Positions 41,621 to 51,211 are shown, counted from the stretch's first letter. The stretch: DNA of 64,000 nucleotides from Nocardia vinacea NBRC 16497 (GCF_000308835.1 NZ_BAGN01000162.1:1-64000); one strand, 5' to 3'. The notes: a model not told the origin generated them from the sequence alone. A program made the numbers and translations.

Positions 41621-42143
41621 TTCCGGTACTACACCCTCTCACCTATTGCGCGCCTAAAGACCGCACCCGCATAATGGAACGCACGTACTTCACTAACTGA
41701 CTGCCATACCGCCGCAAGCCAAGCGTTCGAGTTTACAAGAGCGAACTTGTCACTTATCCCCAAGAGCGGGAATCTGTTACGACATTCGCTCCCAGGAACG
41801 CGATCGGCCTCATAACGCGGCCTGTAACAGCCTAGGTGAAGGTCCGCCACGGCGTTCCCACGCTCGCGCGCAACCCTCGAATCAGTACGCTCTCGCTATC
41901 ACAGCAATGACTCACAACCCGTCGGGTCCCCGCGTCCGAATCGGAGTCTCCGCAGTTGATCAGTACCCGCTGACAACTGCATTCGCACCACCAGTGCAGA
42001 TAACCAGCCGATCACCGGCTATGCAATTCGTCGGGTAGCTCGACCTACGATCGGGCTGGTCGCCATCAGCAAACGTGATTTCCGCAACATTCTCGCGGAA
42101 GTGGCTGCGACGCCGGAAGTCGACGTGATTGCTGTCACAGCGC
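41621..42143. other. Upstream region of the NRPS gene
   Basis: This is a 523-bp stretch without a convincing gene, more AT-rich than its flanks. It separates the NRPS start from the end of the deacetylase gene on the same strand and should contain the NRPS promoter. Near the NRPS start, GAGAGGG lies about 12 bases before the ATG as a loosely placed ribosome site. No strong palindrome or terminator stem was seen. Confidence 0.5.
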
Positions 42144-42857
42144 TCAGCCGAAATAGTAGAGCTCGAAGCCGACGGCGCGCGCGGCGGGGAATCCCGGCTT
42201 CGGGGCGGTCGCCATGTCGATCACCGCACGCACCTGATCCGCCACCGGTTCGGGGCTGAGCACCTCGAGATAGCGGCGGTGCTCGGCCAGCGAGGCGGCG
42301 GCTTGCTCGATGGTGTCGGTGACGTCGACGGCGTGGGTTGCGCTCGGGCCGACCACCGCGGCCAGCCGAGGCGACCACGGCGGTTCGGTGAGATCCGGAA
42401 AAATCCACTCGTTGCCCGCATCGGATATGGCATCGAGGGTGGCGCGGCCGACCGCGCGATGGTCGGCGCTGTTGGCATAGCCGGGAGCCCAGGTGTCGCC
42501 GAAATTGAACAGCACCACGAATTCCGGACGATGACGACGAATCACGGCGGCCAGATCGCGGCGCAGCGCAAGGGTTTCTTCGACGCGACCGTCCGGATAG
42601 CCGAGGAATTCCACCTCGTGCACCCCGACCACCTTGGCGGCGGCGATCTCCTCGGCCTCACGCAGCGGCCCGGCCTCCGCCGGCGGCATGCCCGCGATCC
42701 CGGCCTCGCCGGAGGTCACCAGCACGTAGCGAATGTCCTTGCCCTGCCCCGTCCAACGCGCCACCGCGGCGGCCGCACCGTATTCGATATCGTCCGGATG
42801 CGCCACGACGACGAGGCCGCGCTGCCAATCCTCGGGAACCTGCTCCACATGGGTCAT
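42144..42857 (-). CDS. PIG-L/LmbE-family deacetylase
   Basis: This 237-residue zinc-dependent N-deacetylase-fold protein has the metal-site motif AHPDDIEYG near residue 18, VTSGEAG downstream, and the third metal ligand region ADHRAVGRATLDA at about residues 125-140. Relatives include MshB and Mca of mycothiol metabolism and sugar deacetylases of antibiotic pathways. MshB is longer (about 300 residues), so this one is more likely a general or pathway-specific deacetylase. It is transcribed toward the NRPS but 523 bp away from it, so membership of the NRPS cluster is uncertain. The ATG at 42857 is the first in frame. Confidence 0.8.
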   Translation of the reverse strand: MTHVEQVPEDWQRGLVVVAHPDDIEYGAAAAVARWTGQGKDIRYVLVTSGEAGIAGMPPAEAGPLREAEEIAAAKVVGVHEVEFLGYPDGRVEETLALRRDLAAVIRRHRPEFVVLFNFGDTWAPGYANSADHRAVGRATLDAISDAGNEWIFPDLTEPPWSPRLAAVVGPSATHAVDVTDTIEQAAASLAEHRRYLEVLSPEPVADQVRAVIDMATAPKPGFPAARAVGFELYYFG

Positions 42858-42968
42858 TCAAGCAGACACCCGAACGCGGGTGGGCCGTGCGCTGCCCGCG
42901 GCGGACAGCGCACGGCCCACCTCTCGAAACCGCGGCGCCCGAAGTCCCGGCGGGCCCGCGGGCGGACG

Positions 42969-43139
42969 CTACAGCTTGCTGACGGAGTTGTCCGAGCCCG
43001 CGACCGCCTTGTACAGCAGGTACAGCCCGAAGACGACCGCGCTGATCACCAGAATCGGGAACAGCCCCTTGATCAACGCACCGATGATGGCGAGCGCGAT
43101 CCAGACGACCGCTACGACACCGATGATTTTCCACAACAT
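42969..43139 (-). CDS. Small two-helix membrane protein (56 aa)
   Basis: This short gene has a clear ribosome site (GGAGG, five bases before the ATG at 43139) and ends in TAG at 42969. The product begins MLWKIIGVV and consists of a first hydrophobic helix (residues ~4-22), a short KGLFP turn, a second helix (residues ~27-45) and a polar tail ending DNSVSKL. Many nocardiae and mycobacteria encode tiny membrane proteins of this look, but I know no function. It is divergent from the MetE-like gene across a 16-bp palindrome. Confidence 0.7.
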   Translation of the reverse strand: MLWKIIGVVAVVWIALAIIGALIKGLFPILVISAVVFGLYLLYKAVAGSDNSVSKL

Positions 43140-43249
43140 GCCAGCCTCCAGAAGGTCTCGGGCGAACCGCCATCCGACGATCCGACTCCTCCATGCTGGC
43201 AGCCGGATAGTGATAAATCACCAGCTCAGCACCGATATCCGGGTGAAGA

Positions 43250-43265
43250 TCAGGGTTAACCCTGA
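43250..43265. promoter_or_regulatory. Perfect 16-bp palindrome TCAGGGTTAACCCTGA
   Basis: The site is fully symmetrical and lies in the 281-bp region between the divergent small membrane protein and MetE-like genes, 111 bases from one start and 156 from the other. It has the form of a dimeric repressor or activator site. The regulator is unknown. Confidence 0.5.
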
Positions 43266-43420
43266 CACCGCTTCACCACCCGACCCGCCGCGCCGCAGCG
43301 CGCTCAATTCCCCGAATTCGAAAGTGCGACAACGGAAACCGTCGAAGTTGTGCGTTCTGGCGCACCTGCGACACTAAGGTCTGTCCGCTTGCATATATTC
43401 CAAACCTTAAGGGGCCACCC

Positions 43421-44536
43421 ATGACCAGGTATGCACACTATGTCGGCAGTCTTCCGGCGGACCTGATGACAGGCGATCGCGCTGTCCTGCAATGGTTTGC
43501 CGACCGCACCACGGGCTCGCCGGTCACCGCTTTACCCTGCGATCTGGATCCCGATTGGATCATCGACTACCTGCGGACACGCAAGCAGCATTCCGATGTC
43601 TTCGAGATCGTCGAGGGAGGCGAGTACGCCGACTACAGCGACTTCCCCAGCTACGGCCTCCGGTCTGGCCGCAAGCTGGAAACACAGCATGTTTCGATGG
43701 ACCGGGTCGAGCGCATCGATGCAGTAGTGGCGGCCTTCGAGTCATTGCAGCGCGAACGACCGGAATTGGCCGAGACGAGAGTGCAGATAAGCCTGCCGAA
43801 TCCACTCGATCTCGCAATGTTCGTATTCGCGGGCGCGGCCGTATCCGGTGGGTTACCGGTTGGAAAGGCATTGCGGCACTCCGATCTCACAGTCGCCGCG
43901 TTGCGGCAACTGCCGGTGTTCACCGAAGCGATGGTGCAGGAGGTATCGGAAGTAGTCGCTCGTCACGGCGACCGGATCAGCTGGCAGCTGGAGTCCCCAC
44001 TCGCACTGTTGAGCATGGTCAAAGCGACACAACTGGGTTCGCGGTGGGCGCTGGCCCCGCTGGTTGCGCGTCAGCTCGCCGGCGTCCTCGGACGGCTCCA
44101 CGAGATCGGTGCGGAAACCACCGTGCACCTGTGCTACGGCGACTATCAGCACAAGAGCCTGCTGGCCCCACGCAGTCTGGCGCCCGCGGTAGCACTGCTC
44201 AATCGCACTGCGCGACTGCTGGATCGTCAAGGGGTACAACTACCCCCGGTGCATGTTCCGTGCGCCCACGGTGCCGAGCCCGCACCACTGGAACCTCGCT
44301 TCTACGCTCCCTTGCGCGGACTCGCCACCGACTGGCGCGTGATCGCGGGTGTGGTTTCCACCGATTCCGTCGAGACCAGCGACCGCGCGCGTGCGCTCTT
44401 CGAGGAGGCGTTGGGTCGCAATGCCTTCGGTGTCGCCACCGCGTGCGGACTCGGACGGTGCACCCCCGAGGTCGCCCGGCACGCCGCCGAAGCCACAGTC
44501 ACGGTGGCGGGGGCCGTCGACCAGACACCCGAATAG
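43421..44536 (+). CDS. MetE/UROD-superfamily protein (cobalamin-independent methionine synthase-like)
   Basis: This 371-residue TIM-barrel-type protein resembles the C-terminal catalytic half of MetE. The zinc ligands appear as VHLCYGD (the His-x-Cys pair, about residues 237-239) and ACGLGRC (the later Cys, about residue 346). ISLPNPLDL sits where the barrel's substrate strands begin. It lacks the N-terminal MetE half, so it is not a complete methionine synthase; it could transfer a methyl group from another donor or to another thiol. An AAGGGG ribosome site precedes the ATG. It stands alone ahead of the halogenase cluster and might belong to it. Confidence 0.65.
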   Translation: MTRYAHYVGSLPADLMTGDRAVLQWFADRTTGSPVTALPCDLDPDWIIDYLRTRKQHSDVFEIVEGGEYADYSDFPSYGLRSGRKLETQHVSMDRVERIDAVVAAFESLQRERPELAETRVQISLPNPLDLAMFVFAGAAVSGGLPVGKALRHSDLTVAALRQLPVFTEAMVQEVSEVVARHGDRISWQLESPLALLSMVKATQLGSRWALAPLVARQLAGVLGRLHEIGAETTVHLCYGDYQHKSLLAPRSLAPAVALLNRTARLLDRQGVQLPPVHVPCAHGAEPAPLEPRFYAPLRGLATDWRVIAGVVSTDSVETSDRARALFEEALGRNAFGVATACGLGRCTPEVARHAAEATVTVAGAVDQTPE

Positions 44537-45152
44537 GCGTCGTGATCAGGTAACGCGGGTGCACTTGACAGTTCGCGCCCGCGTTGCTGGCCGCCTGGCT
44601 GGGCAAATCACTTCCGCCGCAGCGGAATCCGCGCATTGATTGCGCCGCATCGGTCGCCAACCGCAGAAGTCAACTTTGCGAACGCCTCGCGCGGACCTGG
44701 TTTGGGCTTTACTCTGAATTTGCCGGAAGAGCGGGGTGATGCCAAACGACACCGAACGACCTCGCCTGTCACGCCCAGGCGATTCCCTCCGATCGCGGCG
44801 CACGGTCTCGACGAAAAGTGCTGCTCCGAACCGCATCCGCGGACTCGCGCCGCCGCATCCGACACCTGCCCAGGCGTGCTTTGTAAGGGCGGTTCGGCGA
44901 GCAGGTCCGATTCGGGGGTATCGGCTACCCTTCAGACACCGGTTACCACCAATTGACTGCCATCACCAAATCGACTCCGGCGGTTGATGATTCGATTGTT
45001 GCCGCTACAATCTGACGTGGGCGTCGCCATGGATGGCAAACTGACGGCGACGCTTGGTCCGGGTTGATCCACCACCGTGGGGCCGGAGTTGGTTCGGTTG
45101 CCGATGTGGACGCACAGTCCGGGTCGGTGCCCGCTGTTCCAAGGAGTGTGCA
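44537..45152. other. Intergenic region upstream of the halogenase cluster
   Basis: These 616 bases show no gene I would defend; short frames lack ribosome sites and family features. An imperfect palindrome GGGTA-TCGGC-TACCC lies at 44916-44930. The last 15 bases carry the halogenase ribosome site AAGGAG. The cluster promoter is presumably here. Confidence 0.5.
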
Positions 45153-46640
45153 ATGGCGAATGATCCGCATGTCCTCGTTGTCGGTGGCGGCCCCGCGGGG
45201 TCGACAACCGCGGCTCTGCTGGCTCGATCAGGGATACGGGTGACACTTCTGGAACGAGATACGTTCCCGCGGTATCACATCGGTGAATCGATGCTCGCAT
45301 CGTGCCTGTCGACGCTGCGTCTTTCTGGCGCGTTCGAGAAGGTCGCGGCACACGGCTTCCAGATCAAGCGCGGCGGCTATTTCCAGTGGCAGAACGATAA
45401 CTGGCTGTTGGACTGGTCCCAGCTCGTCGATGCCGAAGCCTGGTCATACCAGGTCGAGCGAGACGCGTTCGACGACATTCTGCTGCGCAACGCGGCCGAA
45501 CAAGGCGCGCAGGTGATCGAGAACGCCAATGTCGAGAACGTGATTTTCGATGGTGACCGCCCGGTAGCCGTCGAATGGACCGGCCCCGGTGACAACGGCA
45601 CTCAGACCACCGAATTCGATTTCCTCGTCGACGCCTCGGGACGATACGGCCTGCTGGCCAAGCGGCGCTTCAACATGCGGCGGCAGCATCCCGCGTTCCG
45701 CAATGTCGCGGTGTGGTCGTATTGGGAGGGCGCGCACCTGCACCCGGACAGCCCGGAAGGCGCGATCAATGTCGTGTCCACCCCCGAGGGCGGCTGGTTC
45801 TGGCATATCCCCCTGTCCAACGGCCGATTCAGCGTCGGCTACGTGGTTTCCGCGCGCAAGGCGGGCGAGCGACTACGTGAGCAAGGCCGAGATGCCTACT
45901 ACCTCAACACGATTCGCGACAGCAAGGCCATGAGCGCATTGCTCGAAGGCGCGAAGCAGGTCGCCGAGGTCAAGGCCGAGCAGGACTATTCCTATGTGTC
46001 GGATCGGTTCAGCGGTCCGGGCTACGCCCTCGTCGGCGACTCCGCGGCCTTCCTCGATCCGCTGCTGTCCACCGGCGTGCATCTGGCGACGTATGGCGGG
46101 CTCGTCGCCGCGGCCGCGATCGCGACCACCCTGCGCGGCGAGATGAGCGAGGCCGATGCACTGGCCTTCTACGAGCACACTGCCCGACGGGCCTACTCAC
46201 GCTTCCTCGTGTTGGTCTCGCGTATGTACGAGCAGTACATCGGTTCCGACGAATACTTCTCGCACGCAGACAAACTCACCGAGGCGCACGAAGGCGACAC
46301 CCCAGAGGTGTCGTTCACCCGGATCATGGCCGGACTCACCGATGTGGACGAAACCTCGGGAGAGCAGGGGCGCACCCCGACCGACACCATCGCCTCCGCG
46401 CTCACCGAGACCGAAAAACTGCACGCGGACTCGGCCAACCTCGAGTACATGGGCCATCTGGATATGTCGGTCGTCTGGGACCACTGGCGTGACCCGCTGG
46501 CGGACACGGTGCTGAACGATGTGCGGATTACCACCGAACCGGTACTCGGCCTGACCACCCGGCCACGCGACGCCGCCGAGATCGAGGCCATAGCGCGGCC
46601 GGTGCTCCCCCCGAAGGCGGCCGACGTCCCCGTACTCTAG
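45153..46640 (+). CDS. FAD-dependent halogenase (phenolic/carrier-bound substrate type)
   Basis: This 495-residue flavoprotein has a FAD-binding motif VVGGGPAGS at the N-terminus, FPRYHIGESML, and the halogenase signature GWFWHIP (GWxWxIP) near residue 213. The conserved lysine that carries the halogenating species matches the one in FQIKRGG at about residue 72. YALVGDSAAFLDPLLSTGVH is the second FAD loop. It resembles halogenases acting on phenols or carrier-tethered pyrroles/tyrosines more than tryptophan halogenases. The ATG at 45153 follows AAGGAG; a longer frame upstream has no ribosome site. It heads a plus-strand run with the chorismate-lyase/DAHPS fusion (40 bp gap), antiporter and P450. 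A flavin reductase is not adjacent. Confidence 0.88.
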   Translation: MANDPHVLVVGGGPAGSTTAALLARSGIRVTLLERDTFPRYHIGESMLASCLSTLRLSGAFEKVAAHGFQIKRGGYFQWQNDNWLLDWSQLVDAEAWSYQVERDAFDDILLRNAAEQGAQVIENANVENVIFDGDRPVAVEWTGPGDNGTQTTEFDFLVDASGRYGLLAKRRFNMRRQHPAFRNVAVWSYWEGAHLHPDSPEGAINVVSTPEGGWFWHIPLSNGRFSVGYVVSARKAGERLREQGRDAYYLNTIRDSKAMSALLEGAKQVAEVKAEQDYSYVSDRFSGPGYALVGDSAAFLDPLLSTGVHLATYGGLVAAAAIATTLRGEMSEADALAFYEHTARRAYSRFLVLVSRMYEQYIGSDEYFSHADKLTEAHEGDTPEVSFTRIMAGLTDVDETSGEQGRTPTDTIASALTETEKLHADSANLEYMGHLDMSVVWDHWRDPLADTVLNDVRITTEPVLGLTTRPRDAAEIEAIARPVLPPKAADVPVL

Positions 46641-46680
46641 TTCCGGCCTTCGTGAAAACCACAGCGCGAAGCCGGTCACT

Positions 46681-48396
46681 ATGACGATCACGCGCTCCGA
46701 CCCCGAACCACCGGGCGATTCCTCGGTCGGTGGTTCGGGCACCCGGACAGCCATACAACAAATCGCGCGCTTCGGCCATCCGATCACCCGGCGGCTGCTG
46801 GCCAGCGACGACTTCACCCAGCCGAGACTCGAGGCCATACTCGGCACGGATCTGCAGGTGCGGGTGCTGCGCCAGGACGAACTCGCGGCCGAGCAGCTAC
46901 CCGCCACCGTCTCCGACGCATTGCGGTTGGCCGGCCCCGACCGGGTCATCGTCCGTCGGTCATGTCTGATCAATGCCGATATGGTGACCGCATCGATGAA
47001 CTATGTCGTCGCCGTGAGCGGGCCTGCGGCAGCGGCAGGCACCGACGATCTGCATGTGCCGATCGGACGCGGCTTGATTTCCCGTGGTGTATCCCAGCGG
47101 CGACATGTGCTGCGGGCGGGCGTCACGAGATGGCCCGATGGTCGCCTCTGCGCGGCAAAGGCGTACGTCATCATGCTCGGCGATCATCGGCCGCTGTGCT
47201 ATATCCGCGAGATATTCAATCCCAGTGTCGTGCCACCTGAGCATGCCCCCATCTCGGATGAGGATCTGAGCTGGGCCGATGAGCCCGATTACACCCATTC
47301 GCAACCGCCCGCACACCGAGGTGGCTGCGATATCGAATCGGCGCGCACCAGTAAACCGTGTTCGCGAGCGCTGCCCGCACTGGTCCATCCGCGCGAATCC
47401 GACTCGCTCACCACCGATTTGGCGGCGGCAGCGCGCGGACAGGCATTCGTTGTCCATCTCGGTGCGCGCACCTCCGCTGCCCTCGATGTCGCGACACTGC
47501 CCGCCCGCCGTGCGCTGGCTATCGGTGCCGCCGCCGTGCTGAAGCACGGACTGGACACACCGATCGTGACCATCGGCCAACTGCGATATGACGGCAAATC
47601 ATGCTGGGAACCAGCCGATTCCAGCGCTGCCGTGCGAGATCGGCTGCCGAAGGGATACCGCAGAGCGGCGGCGTTGCTCGAAAGCTGGCGCGTCTCGAAC
47701 CCCCCTATCGCGCTCTGCGCGGACATGCTCCGCAGCGCTGCGGACCACTACCCGGCGTCGGTGGCACGCGATCTGCTGGTCGAGGTCGCCGCGATGCTCC
47801 CCATCGCGGCCAGCGCACCGGCGGCCTCCCGTGAGCTGTACAGTTCCATTGCGCCCCTGCATATCTCGCGCGCGGCCAAGCCCTGCGATTCGAATGCGAC
47901 CAGACGTCGGCTGGAGCGGCCGGAGTGGGACCGTTCGACCCAACTGCTATGGATCGGCGACCGAAACCACGAATTCACCCACAGGCACCTGTCTTTCGCC
48001 GCCCGCGTCCGCAACCCACTGGCCGTAACCCTCGGCCCCACCGCAACGCCGGACGACGTCGAGTTCCTGTGCCGATATCTGAATCCCGAGCGTCGGCCCG
48101 GTCGGCTCACGCTCGTTCCCGCACTGTCGGGCACCCGTACCGCCGACGCACTTCCCGCGTTGTTCGAGGCAGCCGCCCGGTTTGCGACCCCGGTGGGCTG
48201 GGTGTGCGATCCGATGCACGCCGACGATCCCGCCGCCGCGATCCACACCTTCGTCAGCGCCTGCCGGACCACGGGCACCGCACCGGGCGGCCTGCACCTC
48301 GACTGCGACCCCGGAAGTCGCCTGGACACCAGACTCGATACCGGACGGGCGCTGCACTGTGTCATCACCACACTGAGCGCGATGTGGGCAAGCTGA
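46681..48396 (+). CDS. Fusion: chorismate-lyase-like domain + degenerate class II DAHP synthase domain
   Basis: In this 571-residue protein, residues ~40-190 look like a chorismate lyase/DUF98-type fold (VIVRRSCLINADMV, VPIGRGLIS, CYIREIFNPSVVPP), which would make 4-hydroxybenzoate. Residues ~250-571 match class II DAHP synthase: LLWIGDRNHEF, AVTLGPTATPDD, PGRLTLVPALSG, WVCDPMH, APGGLHLDCD. Compared from memory with the mycobacterial enzyme, several active-site residues differ. The metal-binding Cys (GGDC) is gone (HLGA), the Lys of GVKLGP is Thr, the SRMG Arg is lost and a metal Glu is Asp. The WVCDPMH His and a late Asp remain. The C-terminal half is also short, so it may be structural or regulatory. 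The N-terminal assignment is the less certain part. Confidence 0.65.
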   Translation: MTITRSDPEPPGDSSVGGSGTRTAIQQIARFGHPITRRLLASDDFTQPRLEAILGTDLQVRVLRQDELAAEQLPATVSDALRLAGPDRVIVRRSCLINADMVTASMNYVVAVSGPAAAAGTDDLHVPIGRGLISRGVSQRRHVLRAGVTRWPDGRLCAAKAYVIMLGDHRPLCYIREIFNPSVVPPEHAPISDEDLSWADEPDYTHSQPPAHRGGCDIESARTSKPCSRALPALVHPRESDSLTTDLAAAARGQAFVVHLGARTSAALDVATLPARRALAIGAAAVLKHGLDTPIVTIGQLRYDGKSCWEPADSSAAVRDRLPKGYRRAAALLESWRVSNPPIALCADMLRSAADHYPASVARDLLVEVAAMLPIAASAPAASRELYSSIAPLHISRAAKPCDSNATRRRLERPEWDRSTQLLWIGDRNHEFTHRHLSFAARVRNPLAVTLGPTATPDDVEFLCRYLNPERRPGRLTLVPALSGTRTADALPALFEAAARFATPVGWVCDPMHADDPAAAIHTFVSACRTTGTAPGGLHLDCDPGSRLDTRLDTGRALHCVITTLSAMWAS

Positions 48397-48433
48397 TCGG
48401 GCCGCAGCCCGTCGAATCGCGAGGGAGAAGTAA

Positions 48434-49669
48434 GTGCAAAGTAGTCAAATCGTCGTTGTCCTAATGGATCTCGCTCTCATCATGGCAGCAGCTCGGATCT
48501 TGGGGTGGCTGGCCGAGCGCGTCGGCCAGCCCGCGGTGATCGGGGAGATCACCGCGGGGATACTCGCGGGCCCGACCGTGTTGGGGCCGCATCTGTCGGA
48601 CATGTTGTTTCCGCACGAGATCCGCTCGTATCTGACCCTGCTCGCCAATGTGGGCGTCGCTGTATTCATGTTCGTCGCCGGGCTGGAACTCGACCGCGGC
48701 GTATTCGCGGGCAGCCGACGGTCGATCCCGGCGGTATCGGTCGCCGCCTACGCCGTGCCGTTCCTCCTGGGCTGTGGCATCGCCGCGACCGCGCTGGCGC
48801 GCCACCGAACCGGTGACCTACCGAGCTTCACGCTGTTCATCGGCTGCGCCCTGGCGGTGACCGCATTTCCGGTGTTGGCCCGGATCCTGCACGATCGTGG
48901 GCTGACACGCACCGGAATCGGTCAGCTCAGCCTCGCCTGTGCGGCGCTGGTCGACATTTTGGCCTGGACGGCGCTGGCCGTCGTGCTGGCCGTCGCGCAC
49001 CCTGGAACGGGCAGCCAGTGGCGACTGGCGCTGCTGGTACCGGTGGTGGCGGTGACGTGGTGGATCGTGCGTCCGGCATTGGTGCGGATCGCGGAGGCCG
49101 GGACCGAGCAGACGATGATCGTGGTCGGTGTCGGCGGCGCGCTGCTGCTCGGCGCGATTACCGAATGGATCGGACTGCATTTGATATTCGGTGCGTTCGC
49201 CTTCGGCGTGGTGTTCCCGCGAGCGCGACGCGAGGCGGTCGAATCCGGTGCCCGGATTCTGAGTCTGGTGCTGCTACCCGGGTTCTTCGTCGTGGCGGGG
49301 CTCGCGGTCGACCTCGGAGCGATCGACCGGGCCGCCGTCGGCGAGTTGGTGGTGATCATGGTGGTGGCCGTCGTGGGGAAGCTCGGAAGCGTCTATGCGG
49401 CCGGGCGACTGACCGGCCTGACATCGCGATCGGCGGCGGCGTTGGCGGCATTGCTGAACACTCGCGGATTGACCGAACTCGTCATACTCAACGTCGGGCT
49501 CAGCACGGGACTCATCGGCCCGCAACTATATTCGGTGCTGGTGGTGATGGCCTTGGTGACAACGGCCATGACGGCGCCGCTGCTGCGGCTGATCGGCGTC
49601 CACGGGACACCACCGGTCGATACAGCCACCCCGGTCAACCGGTTGTCCATCGGCGGTCCGGTGGATTAG
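48434..49669 (+). CDS. Cation/proton antiporter (CPA2, NapA/KefB-like)
   Basis: This 411-residue protein has about twelve membrane helices and the CPA2 features GQPAVIGEITAGILAGPTVLG near the N-terminus, FMFVAGLELD, VTAFPVLARIL and AALVDILAW with the transport Asp. No cytoplasmic TrkA domain follows, so it is of the short type. It starts at a GTG after GAGGGAGAAG and lies 37 bp downstream of the fusion gene, within the likely halogenase operon. Close relatives occur in antibiotic clusters and are thought to aid self-resistance or export-linked ion balance. A role against acidic halogenated phenols, which act as uncouplers, would fit but is inference. Confidence 0.85.
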   Translation: MQSSQIVVVLMDLALIMAAARILGWLAERVGQPAVIGEITAGILAGPTVLGPHLSDMLFPHEIRSYLTLLANVGVAVFMFVAGLELDRGVFAGSRRSIPAVSVAAYAVPFLLGCGIAATALARHRTGDLPSFTLFIGCALAVTAFPVLARILHDRGLTRTGIGQLSLACAALVDILAWTALAVVLAVAHPGTGSQWRLALLVPVVAVTWWIVRPALVRIAEAGTEQTMIVVGVGGALLLGAITEWIGLHLIFGAFAFGVVFPRARREAVESGARILSLVLLPGFFVVAGLAVDLGAIDRAAVGELVVIMVVAVVGKLGSVYAAGRLTGLTSRSAAALAALLNTRGLTELVILNVGLSTGLIGPQLYSVLVVMALVTTAMTAPLLRLIGVHGTPPVDTATPVNRLSIGGPVD

Positions 49670-49901
49670 TCGTCGACGACACGCTCGAATCAACCGGGTA
49701 GCAACCAGGTTCCCCGGGCATCGTCGTCTGCCCGTTGCTATGTTGCTAGCGTGGGCGAGTCGCCAGGTTCTGGAAAGGTCCTAGGAAGGGTGTGTCGTTT
49801 CGAATGCTCGACGACGCACCGATGACCTTGTTCGAGGAATCTGCCCGCGCTCATTGATTCAGTCTTTGTCGAATTCTGTTCCACCGTTTGGAGTAACGTC
49901 T

Positions 49902-51191
49902 TTGACCACACCGCATCCCCCCACGTCCGATCCGCACACCGGCACGACCGGAGTCTGCCCCGTTCCGCACGGAACATCGAGCACTACCGCTGAGCGGATT
50001 CCGCTGTACACACCGGAGTTCGTCGCCGATCCGCACCACGCCTATGACGAGATGCGGCGCAAGTACGGCACACTGGTTCCGATCGAGTTGGCGCCCGGCG
50101 TGCCGGCCACACTCGTGATCGGCTACGCGACCGCAGTGCGAATCCTCAACGACCCCACCCACTTTCCCGCCGACCCCCGCACCTGGCAGAAGTCCGTCCC
50201 CGAGGACTGCCCGGTGCGACCGATGATGGCCTGGCTCCCGGCCGCACGTAACAACGACGGACCTACCCACGCCCGCTATCGGGATGCCTCCGTCGTGAGC
50301 ATCGACGGAATCGATGTGCACGGACTGCCTTCGACCATCGAGCAGATCGCCATCCCGCTGATCAACACCTTCTGCAAGGCCGGAAACGCCAATCTGGTTA
50401 CCCAGTACGCGTTTCCGCTCGTCCTCGGTGTCCTGAACCAAATGGTCGGCTGCCCACCCGACATCGGGCAGCGCGTCGCCAGCGGTATGGCGGCACGCTT
50501 CGACACGGTCCGTAGCGCCCAGGGCATGGCAATGCTCAAAGAGGCACTACTGGAGCTGATCCAGCTCAAACGCGACCATCCCGGCGACGACGTCACCTCA
50601 CGGCTGGCACACCACCCGGCCGCCATGGACGACATAGAAATCTTCGCCCAGTTGATGAGCTTCTACGGCGCCGGATTCGAAGCACAGCGCAACCTGATCA
50701 CCAACGCGCTGCTGCTGATGATCACCGACGACCGGTTCAAGTGCGCGGATGTCCTCGGACGGAACCTGTCGACGATCACGGCGATCGACGAAGTTCTGTT
50801 CAACGACCCACCCATGGCGAACTTCTGCACCACCTACCCGCGCCAGCCGATCATGGTCGACGATATCTGGCTGCCCGCGGACCAACCGGTCGTCATCAGC
50901 CTCACCGGCTGCAATAACGACCCGGAGATCCGCGGCGACGACGACGCCGACGGTCGACGTCTCGGCAATCGCTCACACCTGGCGTGGAGCGCCGGACCAC
51001 ACACCTGCCCGGCCAAAGGCGTTGCGTACCTGACTGTTCAGTACGCCATCGATCAGCTCTTCGACGCACTGCCCGACATCCAACTCGGGGTGCACCCGGA
51101 TCAGCTGATCTGGCGGCCCGGTCCCTTCCACCGTGCGATGGCGGCATTCCCGGTCATTTTCACACCGTCCGCACCGATGAAACTCATGTAG
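49902..51191 (+). CDS. CYP157-like cytochrome P450 lacking the ExxR arginine
   Basis: This 429-residue P450 has the heme loop SAGPHTCPAK, with the Cys at about residue 369. The K-helix motif that is ExxR in nearly all P450s reads DEVLF, so Arg is replaced by Phe. The I-helix segment is YGAGFEAQRN, without the usual Thr. Loss of ExxR is known in the CYP157 family of streptomycetes, and the N-terminal LVPIELAPGVPATLVIGY region is typical of it. I start at a TTG (49902) nine bases after GGAG because the residues that follow (TTPHPP) mirror the start of the sister P450. The 232 bp before it hold no gene. Its partner at 51264-52538 is convergent. Confidence 0.8.
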   Translation: MTTPHPPTSDPHTGTTGVCPVPHGTSSTTAERIPLYTPEFVADPHHAYDEMRRKYGTLVPIELAPGVPATLVIGYATAVRILNDPTHFPADPRTWQKSVPEDCPVRPMMAWLPAARNNDGPTHARYRDASVVSIDGIDVHGLPSTIEQIAIPLINTFCKAGNANLVTQYAFPLVLGVLNQMVGCPPDIGQRVASGMAARFDTVRSAQGMAMLKEALLELIQLKRDHPGDDVTSRLAHHPAAMDDIEIFAQLMSFYGAGFEAQRNLITNALLLMITDDRFKCADVLGRNLSTITAIDEVLFNDPPMANFCTTYPRQPIMVDDIWLPADQPVVISLTGCNNDPEIRGDDDADGRRLGNRSHLAWSAGPHTCPAKGVAYLTVQYAIDQLFDALPDIQLGVHPDQLIWRPGPFHRAMAAFPVIFTPSAPMKLM

Positions 51192-51211
51192 GTGTCGGCC
51201 ACCGTAGCGGG

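Noticed and set aside
41629..41850. A 73-codon frame upstream of the NRPS
   Set aside because: No ribosome site, no family features, and placed where the NRPS promoter should be.
44736..44987. An 83-codon plus-strand frame before the halogenase
   Set aside because: Arg/Pro-rich random-looking product without ribosome site.
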